Positions 44,025 through 54,406 are shown, counted from the first letter of the stretch. The stretch is DNA of 64,000 nucleotides from Bacteroidota bacterium (GCA_963169455.1 CAUJDW010000052.1:48985-112984), one strand, 5' to 3'. Notes: generated from the sequence alone by a model not told the origin. Numbers and translations: made by a program.

Positions 44025-45239
44025 TCAGGCAAGCTGCCTGGCGGCTTTGTCTATGCGCCGGATGGCTTCCTGCAATTCCTTTTCGGAAGCTGCGTAGGAA
44101 ATGCGGAAGCAGTTATCCGCCCCAAAAGCGGAACCGGAAACGACGGCAACATGGGCGTGGTGCAGCAGGTATTCGCTGAAGTCGTCGGCATTCCGCACCG
44201 TCATGCCGTTGGCGCTTTTTCCGAAGAAGGCGCTGATGTCGGGGAAGATGTAAAAAGCGCCCTGGGGCAGGTTGACCTTCATACCCGGGATTTTGCTGAG
44301 CAGTTCGATCACCATGTCGCGGCGTTTCCGGAAGGCCTCCCGCATGTCGTGGGTGGGCTTCATATCCGACAGCAGGGCGTGGGCGGCGGCTTTCTGGCCG
44401 AAAGAAGTAGCGCCGGAGGTGAATTGCCCCTGCATCTTGGCGCAGGCTTCGGCGATCCAGTCCGGTGCGCCCATATAACCGAGGCGCCAGCCCGTCATGG
44501 CAAAGCCTTTGGAGAAACCGTTGACGGTTGCGGTTCGGTTTTTTACCTCCGGTATGCTTCCGATGCTTGCGTGCTCACCGGTGAAATTGATGTATTCATA
44601 AATTTCATCGGAAATGATATAGATGCCCTCGTGCCGGGCAATCACCTCTGCAATGGCTTTGAGTTCCTGGTAGGAATACACCGAGCCTGTCGGGTTGCAG
44701 GGGGAGGAGAATAGCAGGATGCGTGTGCGGCCTGTAATGGCGGCTTCGATTTGCGCCGCCGTGGCTTTGAAATCCTGTTCGATGCCGGCATGTACGAAAA
44801 CGGGAACCCCGCCGGCCAGTTTGACGATCTCGGAATAGGACACCCAGTAAGGAGACAGGATGATGACTTCGTCGCCCTCATTCAGGAGGGAAAGCGCCAG
44901 GTTGGCGATGGATTGTTTGGCGCCATTGGACACCACGATCTGGTTGACGCCGTATTCCAGGCCGTTGTCGCGCCTGAATTTTTCCTGGATCGCCTTGCGC
45001 AATTCCACCAAACCGGGCACAGGGGTGTATTTGGTATACCCATCATCGAGGGCTTTTTTTGCGGCCTCCTTGATATGGGCAGGGGTGTCAAAATCCGGTT
45101 CGCCAAGGCTGAGGCTGATCACATCATGGCCCTGGGCGGACAGGTCGCGGGCCAGTTGGGCCATCTTTATGGTGGCGGATTCTTCCATTTCGAGTATCCG
45201 TTGCGAGAGGTGCTGAACACTTGCCGTCGACATCTTCAA
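44025..45239 (-). CDS. Class I aminotransferase, aspartate aminotransferase type
   Basis: A 404-residue PLP enzyme moving amino groups between aspartate and 2-oxoglutarate or related acids. The PLP-binding Lys is in VNGFSKGFAMTGWRLGYMG. LFSSPCNPTGSVYS, SDEIYEYINF and the C-terminal FRISYAASEKELQEAIRRI (substrate Arg) are class I signatures. ISLSLGEPDFDTPAHIKEAAKKAL and YTPVPGLVELRKAI put it in the thermophile/AspB-like subgroup. Two ATGs, at 45239 and 45233, are possible starts. Confidence 0.94.
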   Translation of the reverse strand: MKMSTASVQHLSQRILEMEESATIKMAQLARDLSAQGHDVISLSLGEPDFDTPAHIKEAAKKALDDGYTKYTPVPGLVELRKAIQEKFRRDNGLEYGVNQIVVSNGAKQSIANLALSLLNEGDEVIILSPYWVSYSEIVKLAGGVPVFVHAGIEQDFKATAAQIEAAITGRTRILLFSSPCNPTGSVYSYQELKAIAEVIARHEGIYIISDEIYEYINFTGEHASIGSIPEVKNRTATVNGFSKGFAMTGWRLGYMGAPDWIAEACAKMQGQFTSGATSFGQKAAAHALLSDMKPTHDMREAFRKRRDMVIELLSKIPGMKVNLPQGAFYIFPDISAFFGKSANGMTVRNADDFSEYLLHHAHVAVVSGSAFGADNCFRISYAASEKELQEAIRRIDKAARQLA

Positions 45240-45276
45240 GTCAGGTTTGATGAGACAAGAAATTTATTATTGGCTG

Positions 45277-45284
45277 CAAAAGTA
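45277..45284 (-). promoter_or_regulatory. -7 element of the aminotransferase gene
   Basis: TACTTTTG on the minus strand matches TAnnTTTG, 37 bases before the ATG. Confidence 0.4.
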
Positions 45285-45349
45285 GGTTTTTTGGGAAGCA
45301 TCTGCACTTTTTTTTTCTATATTCGGCGCCAAACTTGGACGCGAGATAC

Positions 45350-47557
45350 ATGAGCAGAAATAAGAAGAAACAGTATAGGAAGAGCCCGCCGCCGCCGCCG
45401 GCTGCAGCGGCGCCCAAAACAGTGCCGGAATCTCCCCTGTGGCCTACGGTTTCGCCCGGGGACTTCCTCTACAGGAGGGTGTTTTGGTTTTCCACGCTGG
45501 CTATGCTGCTGATAACCCTGGTGCTGGCCCTGGGAAGCGGCATAAACGGGGATGACGAGTACCAGAACGATTATTCGGAAAAGCTGGTCAATTACTATGC
45601 CACGATGGGGGCCGACACCTCCGCCCTGTTCATCGAAAAGGGCAACATGCACTATTACGGCGGTTTTTTTGACCTGGCTGCCGGGCTGGTGAACCGCGGG
45701 CTGGGCTTTGACGAGTTCGACCCGGGCTATCATGATGTCCGGCATATCCTCAATGCCCTGATGGGCGTTCTGGCCATGCTGTTTACCGGGCTTCTCGCCC
45801 GGGAGATCGGTGGCTGGAGGGCCGGGATACTGGCCTTGTGGATGATATTCCTCTCGCCCCGCTTTCTGGGCCATTCCCTGATGAACCCCAAGGATATTCC
45901 TTTTGCGGCGGGTTTTGCTATTGCTACCTACTACATGGTATTGCTGCTGAAGAGCCTGCCCCGCCCAGGCTGGAAAAGCGCGCTGGGGGTGGCGCTGGGC
46001 ATTGCCCTGGCTTTGGCCACCCGGGCGGGCGGGCTCCTGCTCATCGCCTATCTTTTCCTCTTTGCCGGGCTGGACTTTTTGTTCAAATACGGCCCCAGGG
46101 GCCTCACAAGCCAGTGGCGGGCCCTGGTGCGGTACTTCGCCTATGCAGCGGGGGCTACGGCAGCGGGCTACGTGCTGGCCGTCCTGTCCTGGCCGGCGGC
46201 ATTGGAGAACCCCATCGGGCACCCGCTGGCCGCGCTGACGGAATTCTCCAAGCTCGGCGTCAAGATCCGCCTGTTATTCATGGGGGAAAACATCCTTTCC
46301 GATGACACGGCCTGGTACTATCCCATCCTCTGGATTGTAAAGACCATTCCCCTTTTTGTTTTGGCGGGCCTGGCGGCAGCCTTGTTTTTACTGCCGCTCA
46401 TGCTGAGGCGTTTCAATATCAACGCCGTTTTGCTGGCCTGTTTTGCGGCGGCTTTCCCGGTTTTTTACGTCATTTACAAAAACTCCATTCTGCACGACGG
46501 CTGGCGCCACCTCATGTTTGTCTATCCGGCCATGGTGGTTGTAGCCGCCCTGGCCTGGAACGCCCTGGAGCGGATATTTGAAGCGCGCCGGCAGGCTCAG
46601 TACGCGCTTTATGGTTTACTTGGCCTGCTTGCCGTGGATGCCGTGTCCTTCATCGCCCGCAACCCCCAATACCCTTATGTGTATTTTAACCCCATCGGTG
46701 GCGGCATCAAAGGTGCATTCGGGTATTACGAAACGGATTACTGGGGCCTGTCGGTAAAGCAAGCCATCGACTGGATGGACAGAGAGGGCATTATCAGCCC
46801 CGGCATGCAGGACACCGTAGTGCTGGGCACCACTTTTTACTACAACCTCAGCCGGCAGACCCGCAAACAATACAACGGCAAGGTTAAGGTGGAATACGTC
46901 CGATTCAACACACGCTACAATGAAGCCTGGGACTACGGCCTTTTCCCCTCCCGTTTCATCCGGGGCGCCCACCTGCGAGCGGGTACCTGGCCCAACAGCA
47001 AGGCGATCCACACGGTTTCGGCCAATGGTGTTCCGTTGCTCGCAATAGAAAAGGATGAAGAAAAAAACACTTACCGCGGGCAGAAGGCTTCCGAAGCCCA
47101 GGATTACCAGCTGGCAGCAACCGAATTCAGCAAGGAGGTGAAAAACCACCCCGACAATGAAGTGGCCTGGACGGGGCTGGCCAATGCCTATCTCAACCTG
47201 AGGCAGTATGACGAGGCCCTGCAGGCCGCCCGGGAAGCCCAGAATGTGGCCCCGGGTACGGAAGCAGCGCTCTTGTACGAGGGCCTGGCCTATCTGTATA
47301 AAGGCGACGCCACCAATGCCCTCAGCGCACTGCAGGGCGCCGTGAAAGTAAATGAAGAATACTACGTGGCTTATTATTACATGGGCCTGATCTACGAACA
47401 GGGCCAGGACTTCCGCTCGGCTTATGACCATGCGCAGAAAGCCATTGAGCAGAGCCCGGCTTTCCGCCCGGCCTACGAGCTGGCCGCCAGAGCCCTCCGG
47501 CAACTCGGTGACGAGCAAAATGCAAAAGCCTACGAAGATGCGGCCAGGAAGCTGTAA
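45350..47557 (+). CDS. Membrane glycosyltransferase-like protein with C-terminal TPRs
   Basis: A 735-residue protein. A basic, proline-rich cytoplasmic start (MSRNKKKQYRKSPPPPP) leads into about ten membrane helices up to residue 430, laid out like GT39/PMT or ArnT enzymes using lipid-linked sugars. The first loop carries the acidic GINGDDEYQNDY motif expected for catalysis, and a later loop has MNPKDIPFAAGF. After an extracytoplasmic part, residues 580-735 hold TPRs (AWTGLANAYLNLRQYDEALQAAREA, YVAYYYMGLIYEQGQDFRSAYDHAQKAI). A TTG at 45335 is a less likely start. Substrate unknown; possibly surface-protein glycosylation. Confidence 0.8.
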   Translation: MSRNKKKQYRKSPPPPPAAAAPKTVPESPLWPTVSPGDFLYRRVFWFSTLAMLLITLVLALGSGINGDDEYQNDYSEKLVNYYATMGADTSALFIEKGNMHYYGGFFDLAAGLVNRGLGFDEFDPGYHDVRHILNALMGVLAMLFTGLLAREIGGWRAGILALWMIFLSPRFLGHSLMNPKDIPFAAGFAIATYYMVLLLKSLPRPGWKSALGVALGIALALATRAGGLLLIAYLFLFAGLDFLFKYGPRGLTSQWRALVRYFAYAAGATAAGYVLAVLSWPAALENPIGHPLAALTEFSKLGVKIRLLFMGENILSDDTAWYYPILWIVKTIPLFVLAGLAAALFLLPLMLRRFNINAVLLACFAAAFPVFYVIYKNSILHDGWRHLMFVYPAMVVVAALAWNALERIFEARRQAQYALYGLLGLLAVDAVSFIARNPQYPYVYFNPIGGGIKGAFGYYETDYWGLSVKQAIDWMDREGIISPGMQDTVVLGTTFYYNLSRQTRKQYNGKVKVEYVRFNTRYNEAWDYGLFPSRFIRGAHLRAGTWPNSKAIHTVSANGVPLLAIEKDEEKNTYRGQKASEAQDYQLAATEFSKEVKNHPDNEVAWTGLANAYLNLRQYDEALQAAREAQNVAPGTEAALLYEGLAYLYKGDATNALSALQGAVKVNEEYYVAYYYMGLIYEQGQDFRSAYDHAQKAIEQSPAFRPAYELAARALRQLGDEQNAKAYEDAARKL

Positions 47558-47600
47558 GCGCCCGATTTTGCAGCCCCGGCTTTGCCTTAAATGACGCTTT

Positions 47601-48404
47601 ATGAACTACAAGTTGTTATTCCCAACCTACAGGAACAGGTTCCTTTTCATCCGCAAGAACCTGGAGCGCCTGTTCCGGGAGCAGAAACCAGAGCTGGCGC
47701 TCAACCTGGGAACGGGCGAAGGTGACTACGACAGCATGATCGCCAGCCATTGCGGCCGGCTGGTCGCCTGCGATATCAATGAGCAGGACATCGAATTTGC
47801 CCGCTCGCTCAACAGGGATGTCGAAGGCCTGGAATACCGCATCGAGGACGCGCTCGGCCTAAGCTTTGCCGACAACACCTTCGGGCTGCTCATTTCCGTG
47901 GACGTGATCGAGCACGTCGGGCGCCCCGAACGCATGGTGGAGGAGCTTGGTCGGGTGCTCAAACCGGGAGGCATTGCACTGGTTACTTTTCCCTCTCTCG
48001 AATTCCCCTTCACCTACGACCCCATCAACCGCATCCTGAGCTGGTTTTCGGATAAAAAGATACCCCAGGGCGCCTATGCTTTCGGCCACGAATACCTGAT
48101 CGCCCCCGCCGATTTCCGGAAATGGGCGGCCCAAAACGGCCTGGAGGTGCTGAAGGAACAAAACCTGAGCGGGTATCTCATCGCATTTCTGGAAATGTAC
48201 TGGACGGGCGTCATTCAGCGCCTGTTCAAAGCCAATGCGGATAACCTCCAGGATCGGCAAAACAGGAAAGCAGCCCTGCGCCCCACCACCAAAGAACCCA
48301 TGCTTGCCAGGCTAACCGACGCACTGATCGCGCTCGATGCGGCTCTGTTCGGCAAAAGCCGCCATAGCGTTGGCAAGGGATTTATCGTAAAGAAAAAAAC
48401 CTAA
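47601..48404 (+). CDS. Class I SAM-dependent methyltransferase
   Basis: A 267-residue methyltransferase. The SAM motif I is [19 protein letters not shown], acidic motif II follows at [13 protein letters not shown], and [36 protein letters not shown] is the typical methyltransf_11 core. It lacks domains that would reveal a substrate. The neighbouring membrane glycosyltransferase suggests a glycan or lipid target, by association only. Confidence 0.88.
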   Translation: MNYKLLFPTYRNRFLFIRKNLERLFREQKPELALNLGTGEGDYDSMIASHCGRLVACDINEQDIEFARSLNRDVEGLEYRIEDALGLSFADNTFGLLISVDVIEHVGRPERMVEELGRVLKPGGIALVTFPSLEFPFTYDPINRILSWFSDKKIPQGAYAFGHEYLIAPADFRKWAAQNGLEVLKEQNLSGYLIAFLEMYWTGVIQRLFKANADNLQDRQNRKAALRPTTKEPMLARLTDALIALDAALFGKSRHSVGKGFIVKKKT

Positions 48405-48415
48405 AAGGCATCGCC

Positions 48416-49957
48416 ATGAAAGACAAACTCGAAGGCCTGCAGCAAAAAACAGCCACTGCACTGGCTGCCGGCGGCGAACAGCGGCTTGCCCAGCAGCACG
48501 CCAAAGGCAAACTGGCTGCCCGCGAGCGCATCCACTATCTGCTCGATACCGGCTCTTTTGAAGAAATCGGCATGCTGGTCACCCACCGGAGCAGCGATTT
48601 CGGCATGGATCAGCAGGTCTTTCTGGGCGACGGGGTGATAACCGGCTACGGAACCATCAACGGCAGGCTGGTTTATGTCTTCGCCCAGGATTTTACGGTA
48701 TTCGGAGGCTCCCTCTCGGAAACCCACGCCGAAAAGATTTGTAAAATCATGGACCTGGCCATGAAAAACGGAGCGCCGGTCATCGGGTTGAACGATTCCG
48801 GCGGGGCCCGCATTCAGGAGGGCGTCAACTCTCTGGGAGGCTACGCCGATATTTTTTACCGGAACGTGATGGCCTCCGGGGTCGTGCCGCAAATATCGGC
48901 CATCATGGGGCCCTGCGCCGGCGGCGCGGTCTATTCGCCGGCAATGACCGATTTCACGATCATGGTGGAACATACGTCCTATATGTTTGTGACCGGCCCC
49001 AATGTGGTGAAAACAGTGACCAATGAGGAGGTTACCGCCGAAGAACTCGGCGGCGCTTCCGCTCACGCCTCCAAATCGGGGGTAACCCACCTGACGGCCG
49101 CCAATGACCTGGACTGCATTGCCAAGATCAGGCAGTTGCTGAGTTATCTTCCGCAGAATTGCGAAGACAGCCCCGCCAGGCTGCCCTGTCAGATCGGGGA
49201 GGAATTCCGGGATGAACTCCGGGATGTCGTGCCCGAAAACGCCAACCAGCCCTACGATATGCGCGATGTCATCAGGGGGATCGTCGATGCGGATTCATTT
49301 TTTGAGATTCACGAACATTATGCCGAAAACATCGTGGTGGGCTTTGCGCGTATCGCCGGGCGCAGCATCGGCATCGTGGGGAACCAGCCTATCAGCCTGG
49401 CAGGCGTGCTGGATGTCGGCAGTTCCAAAAAAGGCGCCCGCTTCGTCCGCTTCTGCGACTGTTTCAACATTCCGCTTCTGGTTCTGGTGGATGTTCCGGG
49501 TTTCCTGCCAGGAACCGACCAGGAGTGGAACGGCATTATCGTGAACGGCGCCAAGCTGCTGTATGCGTTCAGCGAAGCCACGGTGCCCAGGGTCACCCTC
49601 ATCACCCGAAAGGCCTATGGCGGCGCCTATGATGTGATGAACTCCAAACACATCGGCGCCGACATGAATTTCGCCTGGCCGACGGCCGAAATTGCCGTGA
49701 TGGGCGCCAAGGGCGCCTCGGAGATCATTTTCCGAAGGGAAATACAGGAAGCCGAAGACCCCCAGGCCATGCTGGCGGAAAAGGAGCGGGAATATCAGGA
49801 GAAATTCGCACATCCCTACCGGGCGGCCAGCCGGGGTTTTATCGACGAAGTGATCGACCCCAGGGACAGCCGCCGGAAGCTCATCAAGGCTTTCGCCATG
49901 CTGGAAAACAAAGCAGCCAGCCTGCCCAGGAAAAAACACGGAAATATTCCGCTTTAA
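48416..49957 (+). CDS. Acyl-CoA carboxylase beta subunit (propionyl-CoA carboxylase type)
   Basis: A 513-residue carboxyltransferase, the beta subunit that transfers CO2 from biotin to an acyl-CoA. N- and C-terminal carboxyltransferase halves are complete: [55 protein letters not shown] (first oxyanion hole and acyl-CoA site) and [55 protein letters not shown] (biotin site). [19 protein letters not shown] is characteristic of propionyl-CoA-type enzymes. Biotin carboxylase partners are not in the window. It starts 11 bases after the methyltransferase gene. Confidence 0.93.
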   Translation: MKDKLEGLQQKTATALAAGGEQRLAQQHAKGKLAARERIHYLLDTGSFEEIGMLVTHRSSDFGMDQQVFLGDGVITGYGTINGRLVYVFAQDFTVFGGSLSETHAEKICKIMDLAMKNGAPVIGLNDSGGARIQEGVNSLGGYADIFYRNVMASGVVPQISAIMGPCAGGAVYSPAMTDFTIMVEHTSYMFVTGPNVVKTVTNEEVTAEELGGASAHASKSGVTHLTAANDLDCIAKIRQLLSYLPQNCEDSPARLPCQIGEEFRDELRDVVPENANQPYDMRDVIRGIVDADSFFEIHEHYAENIVVGFARIAGRSIGIVGNQPISLAGVLDVGSSKKGARFVRFCDCFNIPLLVLVDVPGFLPGTDQEWNGIIVNGAKLLYAFSEATVPRVTLITRKAYGGAYDVMNSKHIGADMNFAWPTAEIAVMGAKGASEIIFRREIQEAEDPQAMLAEKEREYQEKFAHPYRAASRGFIDEVIDPRDSRRKLIKAFAMLENKAASLPRKKHGNIPL

Positions 49958-49995
49958 ACCCTAATTTTCACTTCCCCGAAAACAAATTTTCATCC

Positions 49996-51195
49996 ATGCC
50001 CAACAGCAATGCAGAATACACACTGATCGAAACCCCTCAGGCCCTCGACGCATTCTACGCCGCCCACCGGGAACTCTCCTGGATGGCCTTTGACACGGAA
50101 TTCGTCGGAGAGAAACGCTATGTGACCAGCCTTTGCCTCATCCAGGTTTTTTCGGAAAAGGGCGTTTTTCTTATCGACCCCCTGCGCCTGAAGCATCTCG
50201 GCCCGTTGCTGGAACTGTGCACCAGCCCGACGATCACCAAGATCACGCACGCAGGGGACAACGACTACCGGCTGCTGAATACCCTTTACGGCATCGTGCC
50301 CCGGAATGTTTTTGACACCCAGATCGCCGCCGCTTTTCTGGGTTACAAACACCCCGTCTCTTTCCGCAAACTGGTGGAGGGCGAACTCAACAGGCATCTG
50401 AAAAAGGGATATGCCGTGGCCGACTGGGAGAGCCGCCCCCTGGACAAAAAGCAGATCCACTACGCCATCGATGATGTGAAACCCCTGCCGGCCCTCTGGA
50501 AGAGCCTGTCCCGCAAGCTGGAAGCCGCCAACCGCCTGCACTGGGCGCAGGAGGAATTCGCGCAGTTGGAAACGCCCCGGTATTACGAAAAAGACCCGCA
50601 CAACGAAGCGATCAACAGCAACCTGATGCGCTCCCTCAATGAGCAGGAACAGGTCTTTTTGCTGCGGCTGTTCGAATGGCGCAGGAAAATTGCCGAGGGC
50701 CGCAACCATTCCAGGGAAATGGTGCTCCCTTCCAAATACATCAGCCATATTGTCAGGGGCATTCCCTCCGGCCCGGAAGCACTGCGCCACAACCGGCGCA
50801 TTCCGGACAAGATCGTCGACCGCTTCGGGCAGACTTTTGCGGAGCTGTTCTCCCGTGTGGCCAGCGATGAGGAACGCCGCCTGCTGGGCAGAATTCCTTC
50901 CGAAGAAGAAGAAGACCCCAGGGAAGAGATCATCATTGACATGCTCTACCAGGTGATCAAGTACAAATGCCTGGAGCAGGGCATTTCCGTCAATATCGTT
51001 GCGCCCCGGAACGCTATTAAAAAGATCCGCGCCAAAGAAGACGATTCCATGGAATTGCTGGGAAGCGGCTGGCGGAAGGAATTCCTGGGCGCACACTTCC
51101 TCGAATGGCTCACCTCCGCCACAGGCCTCGACATGGAACTCCAGCCCGACCGCATCATCCTGCTTCCGTCCGTGGAAAGCCCGGAACGCCGGTAG
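49996..51195 (+). CDS. rnd: Ribonuclease D
   Basis: A 399-residue 3'-5' exoribonuclease acting on tRNA and other structured RNAs. The DEDD active site is visible: MAFDTEFVGEKRYV (Asp, Glu), ITHAGDNDYRLL (Asp) and IHYAIDDVKPLPAL (Tyr, Asp). After the nuclease domain an HRDC region follows from about residue 213 (LNEQEQVFLLRLFEWRRKIAEGRNHSREMVLPSKYISHIVRGIPSGPEAL), and a C-terminal extension (GSGWRKEFLGAHFLEWLTSATG) completes it. Length is slightly above E. coli RNase D. Confidence 0.93.
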   Translation: MPNSNAEYTLIETPQALDAFYAAHRELSWMAFDTEFVGEKRYVTSLCLIQVFSEKGVFLIDPLRLKHLGPLLELCTSPTITKITHAGDNDYRLLNTLYGIVPRNVFDTQIAAAFLGYKHPVSFRKLVEGELNRHLKKGYAVADWESRPLDKKQIHYAIDDVKPLPALWKSLSRKLEAANRLHWAQEEFAQLETPRYYEKDPHNEAINSNLMRSLNEQEQVFLLRLFEWRRKIAEGRNHSREMVLPSKYISHIVRGIPSGPEALRHNRRIPDKIVDRFGQTFAELFSRVASDEERRLLGRIPSEEEEDPREEIIIDMLYQVIKYKCLEQGISVNIVAPRNAIKKIRAKEDDSMELLGSGWRKEFLGAHFLEWLTSATGLDMELQPDRIILLPSVESPERR

Positions 51196-51324
51196 GCCGC
51201 GGCTTTGCGGCAGAGGGCATGTAAAAAGGCGCGCCGCAACTTTTTATGCCGGTGAAGCCCGAAGGCACGGGGCGGCTAAACGCTGGGAAAATCCGGAGCG
51301 AGCTGCTCCGTGGCTGGCCTGCGG

Positions 51325-52356
51325 CTACCTCAACCCCCGCTGGCGCAGGTTTTCCCGGTAGCGTGCGGCGTTCTGGTTATGGGCTTCCAGTGTTTTTGCG
51401 AATGCGTGCAGGCCGGAGCCGTCGCCGACGGCGCAAAAGTAAATATAGTCGTGTTGTTCGGCATTCAGCACCGCATCGATGCTCGAAATGGAGGCCATGG
51501 AGATGGGGCCGGGAGGCAGCCCGGCGTACAGGTATGTATTGTAGGGGGAATCGAACCTGGTATGGTATTCCGTCACCCGGGGAGTATCGAAATCGCGGGT
51601 GGCGAATACACAGGTGGGGTCAGCCTGTAGCCGCATCCCGATTTCCAGGCGGTTCAGGTAGGCGCCCGCCACCCGTGGTTTCTCTTCGGAACGCAGGGTT
51701 TCCTTTTCGACGATGGAGGCCAGGGTGTACACTTCCGCCGGGCTCATGCCCAGGGCTCTGGCTTTTTCCAGCCGGCCGTTTTTGGCCCAGAACGCGTCGT
51801 GTTCCCGGATCATGCGCTCCATAAAGCCTCGGGGGCTGGTATTCCAGTAGAACTCATAGGTATTGGGAATGAAGAGCGACATCAGCGTTTCGGGGGTGTA
51901 TCCGATGGAGTCCAGATAGGCGGCATCCTGGAACAAGGCCCAGATTGCCAGTGAGTCCGGTTCGATGAAACGGGCTGCTTTGGCTGCTACATTTTCCGTC
52001 AGGCGTTCGTTGGTCAGCACCAGCCTGACGGGCGCCTGCTCCCCGGACCTCAGGTGGCGGATCAGCTGGATGCTGTTCCATCCCGGCCGGACTTCGTAGC
52101 GCCCGGCTCTCATGGGCGTGCGCTTGTAGCCCATGCGCTCGGCCAGCATGCGGAAAGCGCTTTCATTTTCCACGAACCCTCCTTCCCGCAGGATAGCCAC
52201 TACCGCTTCGAAGCCCGAGTTGGTGGGGATTTCGACGTAATAACTGTCCAGGCCTCTGGGCACTGCAGGGCCGATGAGTTTTTTATACGCCAGCAGGGCG
52301 GACACAATGAGCAGCCCTGCAACAGCAGCGGCGATCAGCCAGATGGTCTTTTTCAT
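51325..52356 (-). CDS. mltG: Endolytic murein transglycosylase
   Basis: A 343-residue membrane-anchored enzyme cutting nascent peptidoglycan glycans. One N-terminal membrane segment (TIWLIAAAVAGLLIVSALLAY) is followed by a LysM-like subdomain (EIPTNSGFEAVVAILREGGFVENESAF) and the YceG catalytic domain. The catalytic Glu lies in TLASIVEKETLRSEEKPRVAGAYLNRLEIGMRLQADPT, with FDSPYNTYLYAGLPPGPISMAS downstream. All elements match the family. panB is immediately upstream on the same strand, nine bases away. Confidence 0.95.
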   Translation of the reverse strand: MKKTIWLIAAAVAGLLIVSALLAYKKLIGPAVPRGLDSYYVEIPTNSGFEAVVAILREGGFVENESAFRMLAERMGYKRTPMRAGRYEVRPGWNSIQLIRHLRSGEQAPVRLVLTNERLTENVAAKAARFIEPDSLAIWALFQDAAYLDSIGYTPETLMSLFIPNTYEFYWNTSPRGFMERMIREHDAFWAKNGRLEKARALGMSPAEVYTLASIVEKETLRSEEKPRVAGAYLNRLEIGMRLQADPTCVFATRDFDTPRVTEYHTRFDSPYNTYLYAGLPPGPISMASISSIDAVLNAEQHDYIYFCAVGDGSGLHAFAKTLEAHNQNAARYRENLRQRGLR

Positions 52357-52365
52357 GGGTGCTTT

Positions 52366-53181
52366 TTAATATTGTTCCTTTTCGTTGGGAAAATCGCGGG
52401 AGCGGACGTCTCTGGCATAATGCTCGGCGGCCTCTTTGATGGCGTCGAAAAGCCCGAGGTAACGGCGCAGAAAACGCGGCTGGAAATCCTTGGTTATCCC
52501 GAGCATGTCATGTGTGACCAGCACCTGCCCATCGACTGCTCCGCCCGCGCCGATGCCGATAATGGGCACATAGAGTTTCCCGGCCACCTGCCCGGCCAGC
52601 CTGGCAGGTATCTTTTCCAGGACGATGGCGAAGCAGCCCATGTCCTGCAGCAGTTGCGCGTCTTCAATCAGTTTTTTGGCCTCTGCTTCTTCTCTGGCCC
52701 GCACAGTGTAGGTGCCGAATTTGTAGATGGACTGCGGTGTCAGCCCCAGGTGCCCCATAACCGGGACACCGGCGGAGAGGATGCGCCGCACGGATTCCTC
52801 GACCTCCCTGCCCCCCTCCAGCTTTACCGCATGGGCGCCCGATTCCTTCATGATCCGGATGGCAGAGTCCAGCGCGGTACGAGAATTGCCCTGATAGGAA
52901 CCGAATGGCAGGTCGACCACGACAAGCGCCCGCTTTACCGCCCGGACGACGGAAGAAGCGTGGTAGATCATCTGGTCGAGTGTGATAGGGAGGGTCGTTT
53001 CGTGGCCCGCCATGACATTGGATGCGGAATCGCCGACCAGCAGCACGTCAATTCCCGCTTCGTCGAGGATGCGGGCCATGGAAAAATCGTAGGCAGTCAG
53101 CATCGTGATCTTTTCGCCTTGTTCCTTCATGGCCTGCAGCACGTGCGTCGTTACCCGTTTGATGTCTTTATTGACCGACAT
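52366..53181 (-). CDS. panB: Ketopantoate hydroxymethyltransferase
   Basis: A 271-residue enzyme adding a hydroxymethyl group to 2-oxoisovalerate in pantothenate/CoA synthesis. Canonical motifs: [30 protein letters not shown] (metal Asp), [27 protein letters not shown] (catalytic Glu region), GHLGLTPQS and [22 protein letters not shown]. The predicted start [19 protein letters not shown] is usual. Length is normal. It is upstream of mltG and divergent from the DUF4249 lipoprotein. Confidence 0.97.
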   Translation of the reverse strand: MSVNKDIKRVTTHVLQAMKEQGEKITMLTAYDFSMARILDEAGIDVLLVGDSASNVMAGHETTLPITLDQMIYHASSVVRAVKRALVVVDLPFGSYQGNSRTALDSAIRIMKESGAHAVKLEGGREVEESVRRILSAGVPVMGHLGLTPQSIYKFGTYTVRAREEAEAKKLIEDAQLLQDMGCFAIVLEKIPARLAGQVAGKLYVPIIGIGAGGAVDGQVLVTHDMLGITKDFQPRFLRRYLGLFDAIKEAAEHYARDVRSRDFPNEKEQY

Positions 53182-53272
53182 TGGCTTTTCTTTTGAGGGT
53201 GCAAGATAAAAATAAGTCAGTCAAACGTCATTGAGGAAACGGGCGGGCGTGGTGTTTTATTTCCAAAAGTTA

Positions 53273-53280
53273 TACCTTTG
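53273..53280 (+). promoter_or_regulatory. -7 element of the DUF4249 gene
   Basis: TACCTTTG matches TAnnTTTG, 47 bases before the ATG at 53328. Confidence 0.4.
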
Positions 53281-53327
53281 GGGCGCTCAGAACCATTGAG
53301 GCATTTGGAAAAAAGATAAACAGGAAA

Positions 53328-54338
53328 ATGATGAGGTTAAAAGAATTTTTCGCGCTCCTTATTCCGGCGATTTTATTTTTCAGCTCCTGTTCGACCGACT
53401 TTGAACTGGAAGCGGATTGGAAGGACATACCCGTGGTGTATAGTTTCATTTCCGTTCAGGACACGGCGCACTACGTCCGGGTGGAGAAAGCTTTTCTGGA
53501 ACCAGGTGGCAACGCCCTTGAAATCGCCAAAATTCCGGATTCCATTTATTACGACAATATCACCGTCGAGATCGAAAACCTGAAAACCGGACAATCCTAT
53601 ATCCTGCAGCGGGTGGATGGCCGGGATGAGGGCTATCCCAAGGATGACGGGATTTTCGCGAGCGAGCCGAATTATCTGTACAAGATCCCCGCCAGCCAGG
53701 CCAACCTGGAAGAAGGCGGGCGCATCCGCCTGTCCATAAACCGTGGTGACGGCCTTCCTCCGGTTACTGCCGAAACGACGATTCTCAGCGAGATCGATTC
53801 CGTCTCCTCCAGCCCCAGCAGGGTGATCAGGAGGTGGCTCTACCAGGAACCAAAGAAAATCAGCTGGCGCCCCGGCCCGGAAGCCAAAATATTTGACGTG
53901 CGGTTCATCTTCTACTATCGGGAGTCCCAGCCTTCCAACCCTTCCGTTTTCGAAAGAAAATCCGTTGAATGGGTAGTCAACCGCGCCGTTTTCAATGAAA
54001 CGAACAGCGACCGCGTGGAGACGGAAGCATTCGGGGAGGCATTTTACAGCTTCCTGGGCTCGGCCATCCCTGAAAGCAACGGAGAGATACGCCTCTTCGA
54101 CGGGATGGAACTCGTCGTCACCGGGGCCGGAGAGGAACTCTATCAGTTCGTCCGCGTCGCCCGAGCAAACACCGGCATTACCAGTTCCCAGAGCATCCCG
54201 TCCTATTCCAACCTGTCGGAAGGGCTGGGCATCATCACCTCCCGATTCACCATGCGCCGCCCGGGCTTCCGCCTCCAGGAAGAAGCCCTCGACAGCCTGA
54301 TCAACGGCATATATACCCGCGGCCTGGGCTTCAGGTAA
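53328..54338 (+). CDS. DUF4249-type lipoprotein
   Basis: A 336-residue lipoprotein with signal FFALLIPAILFFSSC (lipobox Cys21). The mature start DFELEADWKDIPVVYSFISVQDTAHYVRVEKAFLEPG matches the DUF4249 pattern (acidic D/E-rich, then P-V-V-Y and a QKAFL-like strand). DUF4249 proteins are found in Bacteroidota, often near TonB-dependent receptors or carbohydrate-binding genes; function unknown. None of those neighbours is present here, and the gene is followed by a terminator hairpin and dnaK. Confidence 0.82.
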   Translation: MMRLKEFFALLIPAILFFSSCSTDFELEADWKDIPVVYSFISVQDTAHYVRVEKAFLEPGGNALEIAKIPDSIYYDNITVEIENLKTGQSYILQRVDGRDEGYPKDDGIFASEPNYLYKIPASQANLEEGGRIRLSINRGDGLPPVTAETTILSEIDSVSSSPSRVIRRWLYQEPKKISWRPGPEAKIFDVRFIFYYRESQPSNPSVFERKSVEWVVNRAVFNETNSDRVETEAFGEAFYSFLGSAIPESNGEIRLFDGMELVVTGAGEELYQFVRVARANTGITSSQSIPSYSNLSEGLGIITSRFTMRRPGFRLQEEALDSLINGIYTRGLGFR

Positions 54339-54346
54339 AAAAATCC

Positions 54347-54406
54347 GGGAAGGTTTACCCGGCCAGGCCTTAAAGGAGCAGCCAGGCAATCCTTCCCCCT
54401 TTTTTA
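54347..54406 (+). terminator. Terminator after the DUF4249 gene
   Basis: GGGAAGG (54347-54353) pairs with CCTTCCC (54391-54397), with further GC-rich pairing inside, and a run of T residues ends at 54406. The loop is long, so the outer stem may form only with the inner one. Confidence 0.55.
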
